Positions 1-9,881 are shown, numbered from the stretch's first letter. The stretch is 64,000 nucleotides of DNA from UBA8941 sp963780545 (GCA_963780545.1 CAWACK010000016.1:112180-176179); one strand, 5' to 3'. A program made the numbers and translations. Notes: generated from the sequence alone by a model not told the origin.

Positions 1-3000
1 TTCCGAGTATGAACTTCTCAGGGTTCTCAGGAACCTTTACACCTATGTCTACTCTCAGTGAGCTTTCCCCAACCTGGAGCACTGCCACGTAGCCGAGTCT
101 GCGGATCTCTTCAGCGACTTCTTTCTGTATTTCTGATTGTATTGTCACTTCTCCTTCTAGTTTCTCAGGTTTTGTTGTCTGCTCCGTGTATGCCAGATAG
201 TTGTGCAGACATTTCACTCCAAAGGATTTTGTTGAGGATAAGTCGATGTCACTTGACTTGATGGAGCTAACAAGTATAACCTTCTCGCGTGCCCTCGTCA
301 CAGCGACGTTCAGCCTGCGCTCCCCGCCCTCCATGTTTAGTGGGCCGAAGTTCATGGTCATGACGCCTCCCTTATCATAACCATATCCCACGCTGATCAC
401 CATGACATCTCTCTCATCTCCTTGAACGTTCTCGAGGTTCTTGACGAAGAAACCTCGGAGGCGGTCCTCCTGCAGGAGCTTCCCATACTCGGGGCTCTTA
501 GCTAAGCGGGTCTCGATCTCGTCCTTTACTGTGTTCATCTGGCTGATGCTGAAGGTCATGACTCCGAGGGATTTTTCTGGGTGCTCTTTTAGTTGTCTGA
601 ACACGATGTCAGCAACCACTTCTGCCTCCCTCAAATTGTTGCGAGCCCCTCCGCGGTCGTAGACTCCGTCTGGAACATATGTGAACTCTATTCCGAGTCC
701 GCCTCCCTTATCAGTGGCTGAGGGGAATAGGATGAGTTTGTCGTCGTAGAACTCCCTGTTTGAGAATACGATGAGTGAGTCGTGTTTGCTCCTGTAGTGC
801 CAGCGAAGCATGCTGACTGGGAGTCCCATTCCCATACACTCGTCCAGGACGCTGTCATAGACCCCCACTTCGTCGCTTGCCTCCTCCCACTCGAAGTCAT
901 TTTCAGCAACGTACTGGAAAAATGGTGTAGGTGGTAGCTGCTTGTTGTCGCCGGCCACAATCAGTGTGTCCCCCCTGTATATGGATCCCACCGCGTCCTC
1001 GGTGAATATCTGTGAAGCCTCGTCGAAGACTACGAGGTCAAAATGTAGCCGCTCGGGGAGGATGAACTGGCTAACGGAGATAGGGCTCATAAGGAGGCAG
1101 GGTTTAAGCCTTCGAATGAGGTTGGGTATTCTGTTGAAGAGGTGGCGGAGTGGCATCTGCCTCCGCTTCTTGGCCGCCTCCTTGAGGAGGATGGTAATCT
1201 CAGAGTCGGGGGCCTCAACGAAGACTCCTTGGGGCTTTTTAGTGTTAGCTGCTTCGATGACTTTTTTCGGCGACTCCTCTATCAGTCTTGCGTCGAGGGA
1301 TCTGAAGTCATCGACTGCCTGATCATGTTCCTTCGACCTGAAAGAGCCAAGATTTGAGTCCTCCTCCGCGAAGTGGTTTAGGAGGCCGCTGTAGATGGAT
1401 TTCCTGTAGATGTCGATTAGTAGTTCTCTGTTGTACTTCTTCTCAACGAGTTCTTTGACGAGGTTTCCTAGTCCCTCTTCTATGAGTCTCTTAAATGAAT
1501 TATTGTAATCGACCCAAGCTTGAAGATCATCTATCCTTTGGGCAAGTTTCTTCGAGACGAGTAAAACCTCATCGACACTGAGGCTCTGGGCTCGTTTATC
1601 CCAGAGGGGGTAGCTGAATCTTGAGTTCAGTTCGTCGATTAGACGATAAATTTCTCGGAGGTGCTTCTGGGTCTCAAGTTTGGGTCTCCCAAGTGCGGGG
1701 TCGGTGGCGAAGTTGATGGTTTCCGCTGAAGGCTTCAGCGGTAGTGCCTGCAGGAGGCTGCGTGTCCAGTTTATGGCTCCAATTACCTTCAGCCAGTCGG
1801 TGGAAACCCCCTCATAGAGTCTCCCATACGTCTCTCTTTGTTGGGGAGCCAGCTCAACTTCAGCTTCCTCGAAGACTCGTAGCATTTCCGTCTTCCTGAT
1901 GTCTGAGAGGAGCCGGGAGAGGGTCTTCGGGGGGTCTATGATCGCTGTAATGAGGGCAGGTTGAATGTTTTCTCGGAGGATGTCTAATCGTTTGTTGAGC
2001 TCAACAGCCCATTCTTTCAGGTGATGCAACTGAATGTTCATAATCCTAGTTTCTTCGCCTGGAAGATTCTCAGGTAGGATCACACGCAACGGTTTTTGGG
2101 CTGCTCTCCAGCTCTGAAGTGAATTGCCTAAGCTTTGGGATTTGGTAAGGAGTTCTTCACTCGGTTTCGTGGCGACGCAGAGGTTGTCTTTCAGCAACTT
2201 CGGGGCCCTTGAGGCGCCTATAAGGCGCAGGGTCTCCCTAGCGGTCTTCATGGCTTCTCCGATCACTTCGAAGTCAGGGTTCTCTTCCTTGTAGTAGGAC
2301 CCTAGTCTGCTTTTGGCTTCATCTTGCTCGGAGGCGATTGTTTTTGTCAGCTCCTTCAGCTCTGATGCCATCTTGAGGTCCTGTAGGATTTTGGTTGGTA
2401 TCTCGCCAGTCTTTGTTACTCTTGATATTTCGCGTCTGATGTTGTAGTAACTCGGTCTCAGGTACCTAAGGGGGGATGACCCTGGTCCCTCAAAGAAAGT
2501 AATCAAGGTTTGAAGATCTAGGGTTGTGATCTCGTCTTTGTAGGCGGCTAGTTTTACCCTGAGTTCGTCTCTTCTCCGGTGTTCTGTCTTGGCTTTATCG
2601 AGATATTTCTCCGCCTGTTCAAGGCTCGTTTTGTCGAGCCAACTTCTTTCAGGTCTGATGGTTGCTTTACAGAACTCTGTGATGCGTTGGAGTCGCCTTG
2701 CCCTGTTGATTGTCTGTGGGTCGGTGGGTAGTCCGAGGATCTCTGAGATCTTTTCTATTTGTTCCCCCCATCCGTCAGCGTCCCTTATTGTTTGGTCTAG
2801 GAATTTACCTAGGTCGTCTATTCGTTTTAGGAGGCCCCCGTCACCCTTCGGGTTGGGTTTGAGGAGCTCGGCGGCCCTCTTCCACGTTTCCTCGACTCTG
2901 TCGGCCGTACCTCTTGGGAGTGCCCTGAATCTGTTGTCGTATCTGCTTTCAAGGTTGGCTCGTATGGTCCAGTACTCGTCCCACGCCCGCTTATGCGCTT

Positions 3001-4693
3001 CAGCCTCAAGCTGGAGTTTGGTGAGGTCCGTGTCCTGGAGCCATCTTGATGGGGGGTAGGGTGTGGATTCGATGATTTTTGCAAGTTTCTGGGTTGAGTC
3101 GTAGTCGTCGAGGCTCTTCGGAGCTTCGAGTTTGAGCTTTTCGCAGTAATAGTGGGTTTCCAGGCTGAGCTGTTTAGTTGAGTCGATTAGTGTGGTGAGC
3201 AGGTTGGTCCACTCGGTGCGGACATCTATAGTGTATGTTGTAGATTTGCAGCCTTTCCAAGGGAAAGATGTGCCCTCCTCTACAACGACCCAAGAGTTCA
3301 GGAGGTGCCTCAACTGTTCCTCAAGGCCGAAGATGTTCTTCTGGTCGAGGGTGCTGAAGCTCGGGTAACCAGATGGGATGTCTGGAATTGACTCGAGCTT
3401 GGAGATCTCGTTCAAGAGCTTGTAAGCACTTGTGTTTGATGGTTGCCTCGTCTTGTGTAGGGCCTCTACGTAGGTGTTTAGCTGGGTTCTTCTATGCTTC
3501 AGTCGGTCTATCTCATCCTCGCTCATCCCTTTGCCGGGTTTTAGGTGCTCCGTGAGGGCCCTGCTTAATTCGTTGATGACTTCGCGTTTATTCGCCTTAT
3601 AGCTATGGAGTTCGAGACAGTATTCGTCGAGGTCTTTTTCCTTCAGACGGTTGTAGACTACCTCGAGGGCTGCCATCTTCTCGCTAACGAATAGAACACT
3701 TCTGCCGGCGGCGATGTATTCGGATATTATGTTAGCTATTGTCTGGCTCTTTCCCGTGCCTGGTGGGCCGTGCATCACATAGGATTGTCCCCTGAGTGCG
3801 TACTGGATGCAGAGTTGTTGGCTGCTATCAGCATCCAAAATCTGGAATGTTTTGCCGGGGTCCACGACGGTGTCCAGGTCCTCAACACTCGGTAGGCCTT
3901 TCTGGATGAGTCCCTCTACGGGTACACCGGCTAAGGCTCTAAGTGTGGGGTGTTCTGTGATGCGGCTTAGGTTGTCAGTCAGATCTTGATAAATAGCGAG
4001 TTTGGCGAAGCTGAAGAGTCCGAGGTATACGGTGGGCTCAACTGTCCACCCAAGTTCCTTCACGACTTCTTGAATGGCTGCCAGGTAGCTTGATGGTGTC
4101 TGCTCCTCTTCCTCTGGGAGGGTTGGGAGGTCAACACTGTGCTCGTACTTCAGCTTTAGCATTAAGGCTGGGTTGACGAGTATCTCATCCTCTATTGGTG
4201 GTATTTTGATCTGGTATGGTTCCCGTGTTGAGTCTCTGGTGAGTTCGACTGGGGTCAGAAGCAGGGGTGATACGACTTCCTGTTTAGTATCCTTCTCTGT
4301 CCACTTCAACTGCCCGAATGTTATGTAGAGGATCCTTATGCCTCGTTCTGTGTACTCTGATTGGGAGCGTCTGCTCAGGTTTCTCAGGGTTCTGTCGAGC
4401 TGGTTTGGATCGGACCAGCCCGGTGTGATCTCTGTGCTCTTCGGCGGCCTAATTTTGGGCGGCGTATCTCCAGGCCTCGTAAGGGGAGGTTGCCTGATCT
4501 CCCAGCCTCTCCCCCTTACTACGAGTCGGCCGTACACTGTTTCCATATCTGGGGAGACTATTGTGAGGTGTGAGGTCTTGGTTGGTTGGAAGTAGATCGC
4601 CTTGTTCCTCTTTGTTAGGTCTATTAAGCGGAGCTTCCAGTCCTCTACGCGTCTGGCTACCCTAAGGGATTCTGGAGATTCCAAGAAGACCAT
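1..4693 (-). CDS. Giant DUF4011 / superfamily-1 helicase with PDDEXK-like nuclease domain (3' end outside window)
   Basis: The minus strand is open from ATG 4693 to the window edge (1564 residues seen, C-terminus missing). Residues 1-200 match the DUF4011 type, opening with W-x-LRLIDLTKRNK. A Walker A (GPPGTGKSQ) lies near residue 309. About 870 mostly helical, charged residues follow before Walker B (VVFDEAS, near 1219), motif III (GDNKQLPPT, near 1247) and motif VI (LNVAVTRARE, near 1465). The last visible stretch (near 1520-1545) contains SLRVDIGVK, resembling the Vsr/REase_MTES_1575 nuclease fold attached to such helicases. Known family members include DUF4011-helicase-Vsr proteins reported as antiphage (Hhe). 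It probably acts on DNA; a defence role is inference. The start is supported by a TATA box 43 nt upstream. No frameshift was found while translating it. Confidence 0.88.
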   Translation of the reverse strand, partial: MVFLESPESLRVARRVEDWKLRLIDLTKRNKAIYFQPTKTSHLTIVSPDMETVYGRLVVRGRGWEIRQPPLTRPGDTPPKIRPPKSTEITPGWSDPNQLDRTLRNLSRRSQSEYTERGIRILYITFGQLKWTEKDTKQEVVSPLLLTPVELTRDSTREPYQIKIPPIEDEILVNPALMLKLKYEHSVDLPTLPEEEEQTPSSYLAAIQEVVKELGWTVEPTVYLGLFSFAKLAIYQDLTDNLSRITEHPTLRALAGVPVEGLIQKGLPSVEDLDTVVDPGKTFQILDADSSQQLCIQYALRGQSYVMHGPPGTGKSQTIANIISEYIAAGRSVLFVSEKMAALEVVYNRLKEKDLDEYCLELHSYKANKREVINELSRALTEHLKPGKGMSEDEIDRLKHRRTQLNTYVEALHKTRQPSNTSAYKLLNEISKLESIPDIPSGYPSFSTLDQKNIFGLEEQLRHLLNSWVVVEEGTSFPWKGCKSTTYTIDVRTEWTNLLTTLIDSTKQLSLETHYYCEKLKLEAPKSLDDYDSTQKLAKIIESTPYPPSRWLQDTDLTKLQLEAEAHKRAWDEYWTIRANLESRYDNRFRALPRGTADRVEETWKRAAELLKPNPKGDGGLLKRIDDLGKFLDQTIRDADGWGEQIEKISEILGLPTDPQTINRARRLQRITEFCKATIRPERSWLDKTSLEQAEKYLDKAKTEHRRRDELRVKLAAYKDEITTLDLQTLITFFEGPGSSPLRYLRPSYYNIRREISRVTKTGEIPTKILQDLKMASELKELTKTIASEQDEAKSRLGSYYKEENPDFEVIGEAMKTARETLRLIGASRAPKLLKDNLCVATKPSEELLTKSQSLGNSLQSWRAAQKPLRVILPENLPGEETRIMNIQLHHLKEWAVELNKRLDILRENIQPALITAIIDPPKTLSRLLSDIRKTEMLRVFEEAEVELAPQQRETYGRLYEGVSTDWLKVIGAINWTRSLLQALPLKPSAETINFATDPALGRPKLETQKHLREIYRLIDELNSRFSYPLWDKRAQSLSVDEVLLVSKKLAQRIDDLQAWVDYNNSFKRLIEEGLGNLVKELVEKKYNRELLIDIYRKSIYSGLLNHFAEEDSNLGSFRSKEHDQAVDDFRSLDARLIEESPKKVIEAANTKKPQGVFVEAPDSEITILLKEAAKKRRQMPLRHLFNRIPNLIRRLKPCLLMSPISVSQFILPERLHFDLVVFDEASQIFTEDAVGSIYRGDTLIVAGDNKQLPPTPFFQYVAENDFEWEEASDEVGVYDSVLDECMGMGLPVSMLRWHYRSKHDSLIVFSNREFYDDKLILFPSATDKGGGLGIEFTYVPDGVYDRGGARNNLREAEVVADIVFRQLKEHPEKSLGVMTFSISQMNTVKDEIETRLAKSPEYGKLLQEDRLRGFFVKNLENVQGDERDVMVISVGYGYDKGGVMTMNFGPLNMEGGERRLNVAVTRAREKVILVSSIKSSDIDLSSTKSFGVKCLHNYLAYTEQTTKPEKLEGEVTIQSEIQKEVAEEIRRLGYVAVLQVGESSLRVDIGVKVPENPEKFILG

Positions 4694-4732
4694 CCCTCTT
4701 TGAACGGAATAGTTACCCTCATCGAATAAGAC

Positions 4733-4739
4733 TTTATAC
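4733..4739 (-). promoter_or_regulatory. TATA box for the DUF4011 helicase
   Basis: The minus strand reads GTATAAAG about 43 nt before the ATG at 4693, in a short non-coding gap. Archaeal TATA boxes lie about 25-30 nt before the transcript start, so the leader would be only 10-15 nt. This supports ATG 4693, although the frame stays open further upstream. Confidence 0.5.
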
Positions 4740-4806
4740 GGCGGGGCATACCGAAAGCAATCATTTATCGTAATGAATTACTTCATGGTGAGCGCGTGAC
4801 TGCCAT

Positions 4807-6144
4807 TTACCTTTTGCTCAGTTTCTCCAGTGGAATCCTCGGCGTATCGTTGTACTTATAACCTCCAGGTGGGGTCCATCCGCCAAATTCAGCCATAGCT
4901 TTACCCAGCCAGTGACCTGAGGGCTTCTCAGGATTGAAGAGAGAGTGGCAGAAGGCTGATTCATCATCCGACACTGGGGGAAGCAGTAGCTCGTACTCCT
5001 TAGATCCAACGCCGAGCACGCTGCATGTGTTTGGGGTAATCCACTGACTCATACCTATTATGCCAGTGAACTTCTCCTGCCCCGGCTCCATCACGCCTTT
5101 CTCTTCGGCTACTGAACCTGGAATCCCGTGGGCCTGCACGGACATGTCAAGAGCCGCTAAATCTATAGAGACGATGTCCCTTGAGGAGAAAACTCCGAGG
5201 TTCGGGATAACGGGTCTATCGGAGCCTGGTACGCAGTCGCATGCGGGGGCTATATCGAGGGCGTAGGTGATGTAGCCAACGTGCTCCCTGCCTATGTGGC
5301 GGAGGTAACCGGCAGCGGCATCTCCCATGGCCACGAGGAACCAGTTTCTCCAATCCTCATATTTTTCCCTACCCCATAGATCGCATCTGAATAGGGGTCT
5401 CTGGTGGCCAAAACAGCCTATGCACTTCAATCCATCCCAGGTGGCTCTGTCTTTAGTAATTTTGAAAGCCCCAACGGGGCAGAGATTATTGCAGAGGGCA
5501 GCGTCGGGGCATTCCTCACCGGGGCAATTCTCCCCGTTGAAGCTCCAAGAGTTCCAGCCAACCTTCTGGTGGGTGCAGAGATGGACGTTGAATTTACCCC
5601 TCTTGGAGCTGCATCCGATGGCGACGTTCTTGATGCTGCCTCCGTAGACTCCGTTGCCGTGGCCTTTGAAGTGGCTCACAACTATGACGGAGTCGGCGTC
5701 TGCGATTCCCTTCGCAAGGTAGCCCTCTTTCAAAAGGAGGCCGTCGGGTATGTCGACTTTGACGTCGTCGGTGCCGTACATGCCGTCACTTATTATGATG
5801 GGGCATCCCATCGTCTCTGACGTGAAACCGTTGCGCGCCGCGGTCTCAAGGTAGAGGTCAGCTGTGCTTCGAGTCCCATAGTAGTAGTATGGTGCAGTCG
5901 TCGTATCGGTTACGAAGGGCCTGCCACCCTTTTCCTTGACCTTGTCGACGATGACTCTTACGAGTATGGGTCGCAGATAAGCTGAGTTGAACCACTCCCC
6001 CATGTGACATTTGATCGCAACCGAGTCCCCTGGTTCAAAACAGTCTCCGAGGCCCGCGTGGTCGAATAGCTGCATCGCCTTCGCAGGTATGCTCGACGAC
6101 ATCCTCTGGTAGCGATCATCCATAAAGTAAACCTTGCTAACCAT
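4807..6144 (-). CDS. DUF362 domain iron-sulfur protein
   Basis: 445-residue protein of the DUF362 family. The family core is visible: an N-terminal VAIKCHMGEW segment, a TDTTTAPYYYYGTR stretch and a HFKGHGNGVYGGSIKN motif. After about residue 205 a cysteine-rich section follows (C-P-G-E-E-C, C-N-N-L-C-P-V-G-A-F, then K-C-I-G-C-F) that resembles a ferredoxin insertion and could bind one or two 4Fe-4S clusters. The second set lacks some canonical cysteines, so its cluster state is uncertain. DUF362 proteins have no settled reaction; an electron-transfer or ligase-like role is only inference. It is transcribed divergently or alone: about 80 nt separate it from the coiled-coil gene upstream, which is also on the minus strand. 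Confidence 0.85.
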   Translation of the reverse strand: MVSKVYFMDDRYQRMSSSIPAKAMQLFDHAGLGDCFEPGDSVAIKCHMGEWFNSAYLRPILVRVIVDKVKEKGGRPFVTDTTTAPYYYYGTRSTADLYLETAARNGFTSETMGCPIIISDGMYGTDDVKVDIPDGLLLKEGYLAKGIADADSVIVVSHFKGHGNGVYGGSIKNVAIGCSSKRGKFNVHLCTHQKVGWNSWSFNGENCPGEECPDAALCNNLCPVGAFKITKDRATWDGLKCIGCFGHQRPLFRCDLWGREKYEDWRNWFLVAMGDAAAGYLRHIGREHVGYITYALDIAPACDCVPGSDRPVIPNLGVFSSRDIVSIDLAALDMSVQAHGIPGSVAEEKGVMEPGQEKFTGIIGMSQWITPNTCSVLGVGSKEYELLLPPVSDDESAFCHSLFNPEKPSGHWLGKAMAEFGGWTPPGGYKYNDTPRIPLEKLSKR

Positions 6145-6226
6145 CTCAAGTTCCCCCCAAAAACCTTAGGTTAAAGTGGTCTTCGACACTATTTAAGACT
6201 CAACTTGACTTTTCGATGACAAGTTG

Positions 6227-6562
6227 CTAGGTGACTACCATGTTACGGCGTCTGCTCTCCTCATCGATCCTTGTGGCTTTTCTCTCGACTTCCTTAATCT
6301 TCTCCTCGAAATTCTTTAAGGTCGAGCCCTCGTTTTCGAGTGACCTAATTGCATCATCTAATGCTTCCTGTAGATCCTTTAACATTGGCTCCCCGATCTT
6401 CGTCCTTAGCCAAATTGTTGACTCATTCTCAGTCACAATATTCGTCACTTTCGCGACTCTGATTTGAAGACTATTTGCGTACCCCTCGTTACCCTTCATC
6501 ACGCCTAGCAACGATTTGATTTTGGTTAACTTTTCTTTTACGGCTGGGAGCCTTGTGCTCAT
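6227..6562 (-). CDS. Small coiled-coil protein, function unknown
   Basis: 111 residues, mostly charged and helical (E/K-rich with heptad-like spacing from about residue 60 to 105), no transmembrane segment and no cysteine. I do not recognise a family. It begins 4 nt after the stop of the epimerase gene, and the likely ribosome binding site (AGGTGA) overlaps that gene's final codons. The two are therefore probably one transcript with coupled translation. Confidence 0.6.
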   Translation of the reverse strand: MSTRLPAVKEKLTKIKSLLGVMKGNEGYANSLQIRVAKVTNIVTENESTIWLRTKIGEPMLKDLQEALDDAIRSLENEGSTLKNFEEKIKEVERKATRIDEESRRRNMVVT

Positions 6563-6566
6563 TTTA

Positions 6567-7415
6567 TCACCTTAACCCATATTCTTTCCCTAGCATCTTC
6601 AATCTTTCCTCGAGTTGTTCGAAAGGTGTCCTCTGGTAACCAAGACGCCTGCTTTTATGTGTATTATACCAATCAATGGCCGTGAACACATTCGAGAACG
6701 TTGGATCTACCTCGACTCCAAGCGCCGCGTAGAACCTCTGCACGTATTCGTGGCCCAGCATCCGCCAGGACTCACCCCCCGCAATGTTGAATGTCTCTTT
6801 TTCTTCAACCACTTTTAATGCAGCCACAATTGCGTTGGCAGCGTCCTCAACGAAGATGAACTCGACTCTCTGATTCCCATGATATGGTATCGTGGGAGGT
6901 AGCTCCACGACGTCGGCTATGCTTATCGGGGCGATCCTGAGGATTGTATAGGGATTACCAGACTCAGCGACCGCGGTTTCTCCAAGGATTTTACTCATCG
7001 AGTAATTATCGTGTGCTGCGAGGTGGTGTTGCTCGTCTATAATCTGTTTCTCACTGGCGGTCACCCCATAAACTGATATCGAGGAGGCTAAAACCATCGG
7101 GGTTCCTTGCTTTGAGGTCCTCAGCAGGTTTCTAGTTCCTTCAATGTTCACCTTCGACGTTAGTCTCTCACTCTCTTCACTCTTAGGGGGCATTATTGCA
7201 GCTAGGTGGATAATCGCCTCCACACCTTCACAAGCGCGTGATACATTCTCCGGGTCGGTTATGTCACCTTTAAGGAGTTCAACTCTGCTGAGGGCTTCAA
7301 GGAGAGCCCAATTGACTACTGGTAGATCGAAGACTCTCACCTTTTCACCCTCCTTTATTAACAGTTTTACGACTTCGTAGCCTAGACGACCCGCGCCGCC
7401 GGTGACAAGAATCAT
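6567..7415 (-). CDS. NAD-dependent epimerase/dehydratase (extended SDR)
   Basis: 282-residue extended short-chain dehydrogenase/reductase. The nucleotide-binding motif VTGGAGRLG is at residues 4-12, an acidic residue at the end of beta2 (VFD30) suits NAD(H), the active-site pair Y-x3-K is Y138/K142 with a serine in ASSISVYG just before it. Family members act on nucleotide sugars or hydroxysteroid-type substrates; the C-terminal region is too generic to choose. It is the first gene of a two-gene unit with the coiled-coil protein at 6227-6562. Confidence 0.85.
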   Translation of the reverse strand: MILVTGGAGRLGYEVVKLLIKEGEKVRVFDLPVVNWALLEALSRVELLKGDITDPENVSRACEGVEAIIHLAAIMPPKSEESERLTSKVNIEGTRNLLRTSKQGTPMVLASSISVYGVTASEKQIIDEQHHLAAHDNYSMSKILGETAVAESGNPYTILRIAPISIADVVELPPTIPYHGNQRVEFIFVEDAANAIVAALKVVEEKETFNIAGGESWRMLGHEYVQRFYAALGVEVDPTFSNVFTAIDWYNTHKSRRLGYQRTPFEQLEERLKMLGKEYGLR

Positions 7416-7876
7416 TTTCTCGCCCTAAATCTAGTGAGTATCCCTAGAAATCTTTTTACCCACTCGATGGTGCTTCGACGCGTGTGCGCGCAATGTATTT
7501 TTAGACTTAATGGATATGACTCGTATTTTTGGTAAGCGGGGAAAAGAGTTCTTAGTGGTTATCTATGGCGGATGTAGCCAAAGTAGATTACGACGACGCA
7601 TATCTTTACGGTCAAAAGACCGCCGATGAATAGTCCCTCCCCCAAAGTCAGCTTAGGATGGTAACTCGTGCACCGACTTACATTGGCGTCGACGATCTTG
7701 AGCCATATACGTTCAATACAACTATCTAGTACTCGCCTGTTGTGGTGCGCGCATGCGATTATGGTTAGTAAAATTGCACGAAAGGGTTGGAAACTGATCA
7801 ATTAATCAAGAGGCACAAATATGATGTGGGTAGCCCTTTTTATAGGGCCCTCATGAGAGGTTTCCTGGTGAACTAA
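7416..7876. other. Intergenic region between divergent genes with two alternating GC tracts
   Basis: About 460 nt without a convincing gene. An 80-codon minus-strand reading frame (7559-7801) has no recognisable domain and poor codon character. The region holds two alternating purine-pyrimidine tracts, at 7478-7492 (core GTGTGCGCGCA) and 7745-7757 (core GTGCGCGCATG), and at its right end the TATA box for the flavoprotein gene. Confidence 0.5.
7836..7843 (+). promoter_or_regulatory. TATA box for the flavoprotein gene
   Basis: TTTTTATA lies about 37 nt before the TTG start at 7877. A GGTGA ribosome binding site sits 7 nt before that TTG, so the start choice and the promoter agree. Confidence 0.5.
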
Positions 7877-8419
7877 TTGAAGGTCCTAGGTATAGTTGGC
7901 GGGGCTAAGAGAGATGGAAACACTGCTAAGCTCGTTGAGGAGGTCCTCGCTGGGGCTAGGGAGGCGGGACACGAGACTATTCTCTTCAAGCTCGGGGAAT
8001 TGGAGATCGGTCACCTCGGGGATAAGGATGGGGAGACGACGTTTCCTAACGACGACTTCGAGAAGATAAAGCCCCATATCGAGTCAATGGGGGCCCTCGT
8101 CCTCGGCGCGCCCATCTGGTTCAGCACCGTCGACTCTCGTACACACGCCTTCATCCAACACCTCTACTGGTACAGCAGCTACTATAGTGAGGAGAACAAG
8201 GCTAAGTTGCCCAAAGGGGCGAAGGCCATTAACTGCATAACCTACGGTTGGGATAAGCCCCACATTTATGATGACGTCCTAGACTGGCTCAAGGAAATGG
8301 AGAAGGGCTTCGGCATGAAGAAAATCAAGGGCATCGCCGCTTCGAACACCGGCGAGAAACCAGTCGAGACCCGTAAAAACCTACTCAAGAAGGCTCGCGA
8401 TGCTGGAAGAAATCTTTAA
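7877..8419 (+). CDS. NADPH-dependent FMN reductase / flavodoxin-fold protein
   Basis: 180 residues starting with TTG behind a GGTGA ribosome binding site. The N-terminus VLGIVGGAKRDGNTAKL is the phosphate-binding loop of the NADPH-dependent FMN reductase/iron-sulfur flavoprotein group, and LGAPIWFSTVDSRTHAFIQ is the usual second FMN contact. The compact cysteine motif of Isf proteins is absent, so it is probably a plain FMN oxidoreductase. It stands alone, with its own TATA box and a short downstream gap. Confidence 0.82.
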   Translation: MKVLGIVGGAKRDGNTAKLVEEVLAGAREAGHETILFKLGELEIGHLGDKDGETTFPNDDFEKIKPHIESMGALVLGAPIWFSTVDSRTHAFIQHLYWYSSYYSEENKAKLPKGAKAINCITYGWDKPHIYDDVLDWLKEMEKGFGMKKIKGIAASNTGEKPVETRKNLLKKARDAGRNL

Positions 8420-8592
8420 CCACCAGGAATGGGTGTTCCCTAAGCGCGTACGTATGGTAATTAACATTTCTTAAAAGCGCCACATCAATATATAGTGTTT
8501 TAAGGGACAGCCGCGTGCGGAATCGATGTTGTTCATTTAAATGTTGAACGCGTCGATTTGTCTCTAATCCTAGTCGATGAGGCGCTGCTAAC

Positions 8593-9846
8593 GTGCTAGA
8601 TGTGGAGAGGAATGTCCTCGAAGAGATTGATGAAGACGCTATTGTAAAGACTGCGAGTGAATTAATTCAGATCCCCAGTGTAACAGGGAATGAATCAGAT
8701 GCTCAGAGATATATTTCTAAGCTGATGATGGGCATCGGTCTCCAGACGGATGTCTGGGAGATCGATATCCCGGAGATGAGGAAGCATCCGGACTTCAGTA
8801 TGGGTGTTGACAGAAAAGAGGGCCTCGGAGTCGTGGGAAGGCTCGCCTGTGGGAGTGGTAGGAGCCTCATCCTCAACGGCCACATAGATGTAGTGTCTGC
8901 TGGTGACGAGTCGAATTGGACTTATCCTCCTTGGGGAGGTACCGTCGAGTCTGAACTGCTTTATGGCAGAGGCTCAGTCGACATGAAGGGTGGGCTCAGC
9001 TGCGCTCTCCACGCAGTGAAGGCCGTTGTCGAGTCGGGGGTGGACTTAGGAGGCGACGTTTTCGTCGAAAGCGTCGTAGGTGAGGAGGATGGCGGCATAG
9101 GCGCATTAGCCACGATTCTGCGAGGTTATAAGGCCGATGGGGCTGTAGTCGTTGAACCCACCGAGCTGAAGGTTGCCCCGGCGCAGGCTGGTTCACACTG
9201 CTTCAGGATCACCGTGAGGGGGAGTTCCGCTCACGCCTGCGTCAGAGAGGAGGGAGTGAGTGCCCTGGAGAAGTTTATGCCAATCTACGAGGCATTGATG
9301 AGGCTGGAGAGGAGACGCAACTCTGCTGTGGATGATCCTCTTTACTCTAGGTATCGTCTGCCGATTCCTTTGAATCTCGGTGTTGTTAAGTGTGGGAACT
9401 GGCCCTCATCCGTGCCGGAGGAGCTGGTTCTCGAAGGCCGATACGGGATAGGTGTAGACGAGGATGTCGCATCAGCTCATACGGTATTTATTAAGGCGGT
9501 GGCAGACGCGGTGGCCTCGGATGACTGGCTACGGAGTCACCCGCCTTTAGTTGAGTGGCGTGGAGGCCAATTTAATCCTGCTAGAACGCCTACGGGGCAT
9601 CGCCTGACGACTACGGTGGCGACTGCATACAGGGATGCCGCGGGGGTGGTACCGGTGTATGAGGGTGTTACATATGGATCTGATATGCGTCACCTCGTTA
9701 ATGTGGGTAATATTCCCACTGTTCTATTTGGGCCTGGGGATGTTAGGCTCTGTCACAGATCTGACGAGCATGTGCCAATAAGCGATTTGGTCACGGCGAC
9801 AAGGACTCTTGCCTTAACAATTCTTCGCTTCTGCTGCGGTTTATAA
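8593..9846 (+). CDS. M20 family metallopeptidase/deacylase (ArgE/DapE type)
   Basis: 417 residues, GTG start. The zinc site is complete: H97/D99 in NGHIDVV, bridging D130 in GRGSVDMKGG, the catalytic E164-E165 pair in VGEEDGG and E188 in VVEPTEL; a late histidine follows in the C-terminal part. The central insertion (about 200-310) is the usual dimerisation domain. Members hydrolyse N-acyl amino acids such as N-acetylornithine or N-succinyl-diaminopimelate, or act as dipeptidases; substrate is not decided here. No arginine or lysine genes flank it, so a catabolic role is as likely as a biosynthetic one. It converges on the crotonase gene with a 35-nt gap. Confidence 0.88.
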   Translation: MLDVERNVLEEIDEDAIVKTASELIQIPSVTGNESDAQRYISKLMMGIGLQTDVWEIDIPEMRKHPDFSMGVDRKEGLGVVGRLACGSGRSLILNGHIDVVSAGDESNWTYPPWGGTVESELLYGRGSVDMKGGLSCALHAVKAVVESGVDLGGDVFVESVVGEEDGGIGALATILRGYKADGAVVVEPTELKVAPAQAGSHCFRITVRGSSAHACVREEGVSALEKFMPIYEALMRLERRRNSAVDDPLYSRYRLPIPLNLGVVKCGNWPSSVPEELVLEGRYGIGVDEDVASAHTVFIKAVADAVASDDWLRSHPPLVEWRGGQFNPARTPTGHRLTTTVATAYRDAAGVVPVYEGVTYGSDMRHLVNVGNIPTVLFGPGDVRLCHRSDEHVPISDLVTATRTLALTILRFCCGL

Positions 9847-9881
9847 TGTGCTTGGATTGTGAATTGGTTAAATGAGGATAC

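Noticed and set aside
5404..5820. 138-codon frame opposite the DUF362 gene
   Set aside because: It is the antisense of a well supported gene and has no independent support.
7559..7801. 80-codon minus-strand reading frame
   Set aside because: No domain, unlikely composition, located in a gap with alternating tracts; no promoter or ribosome binding site.
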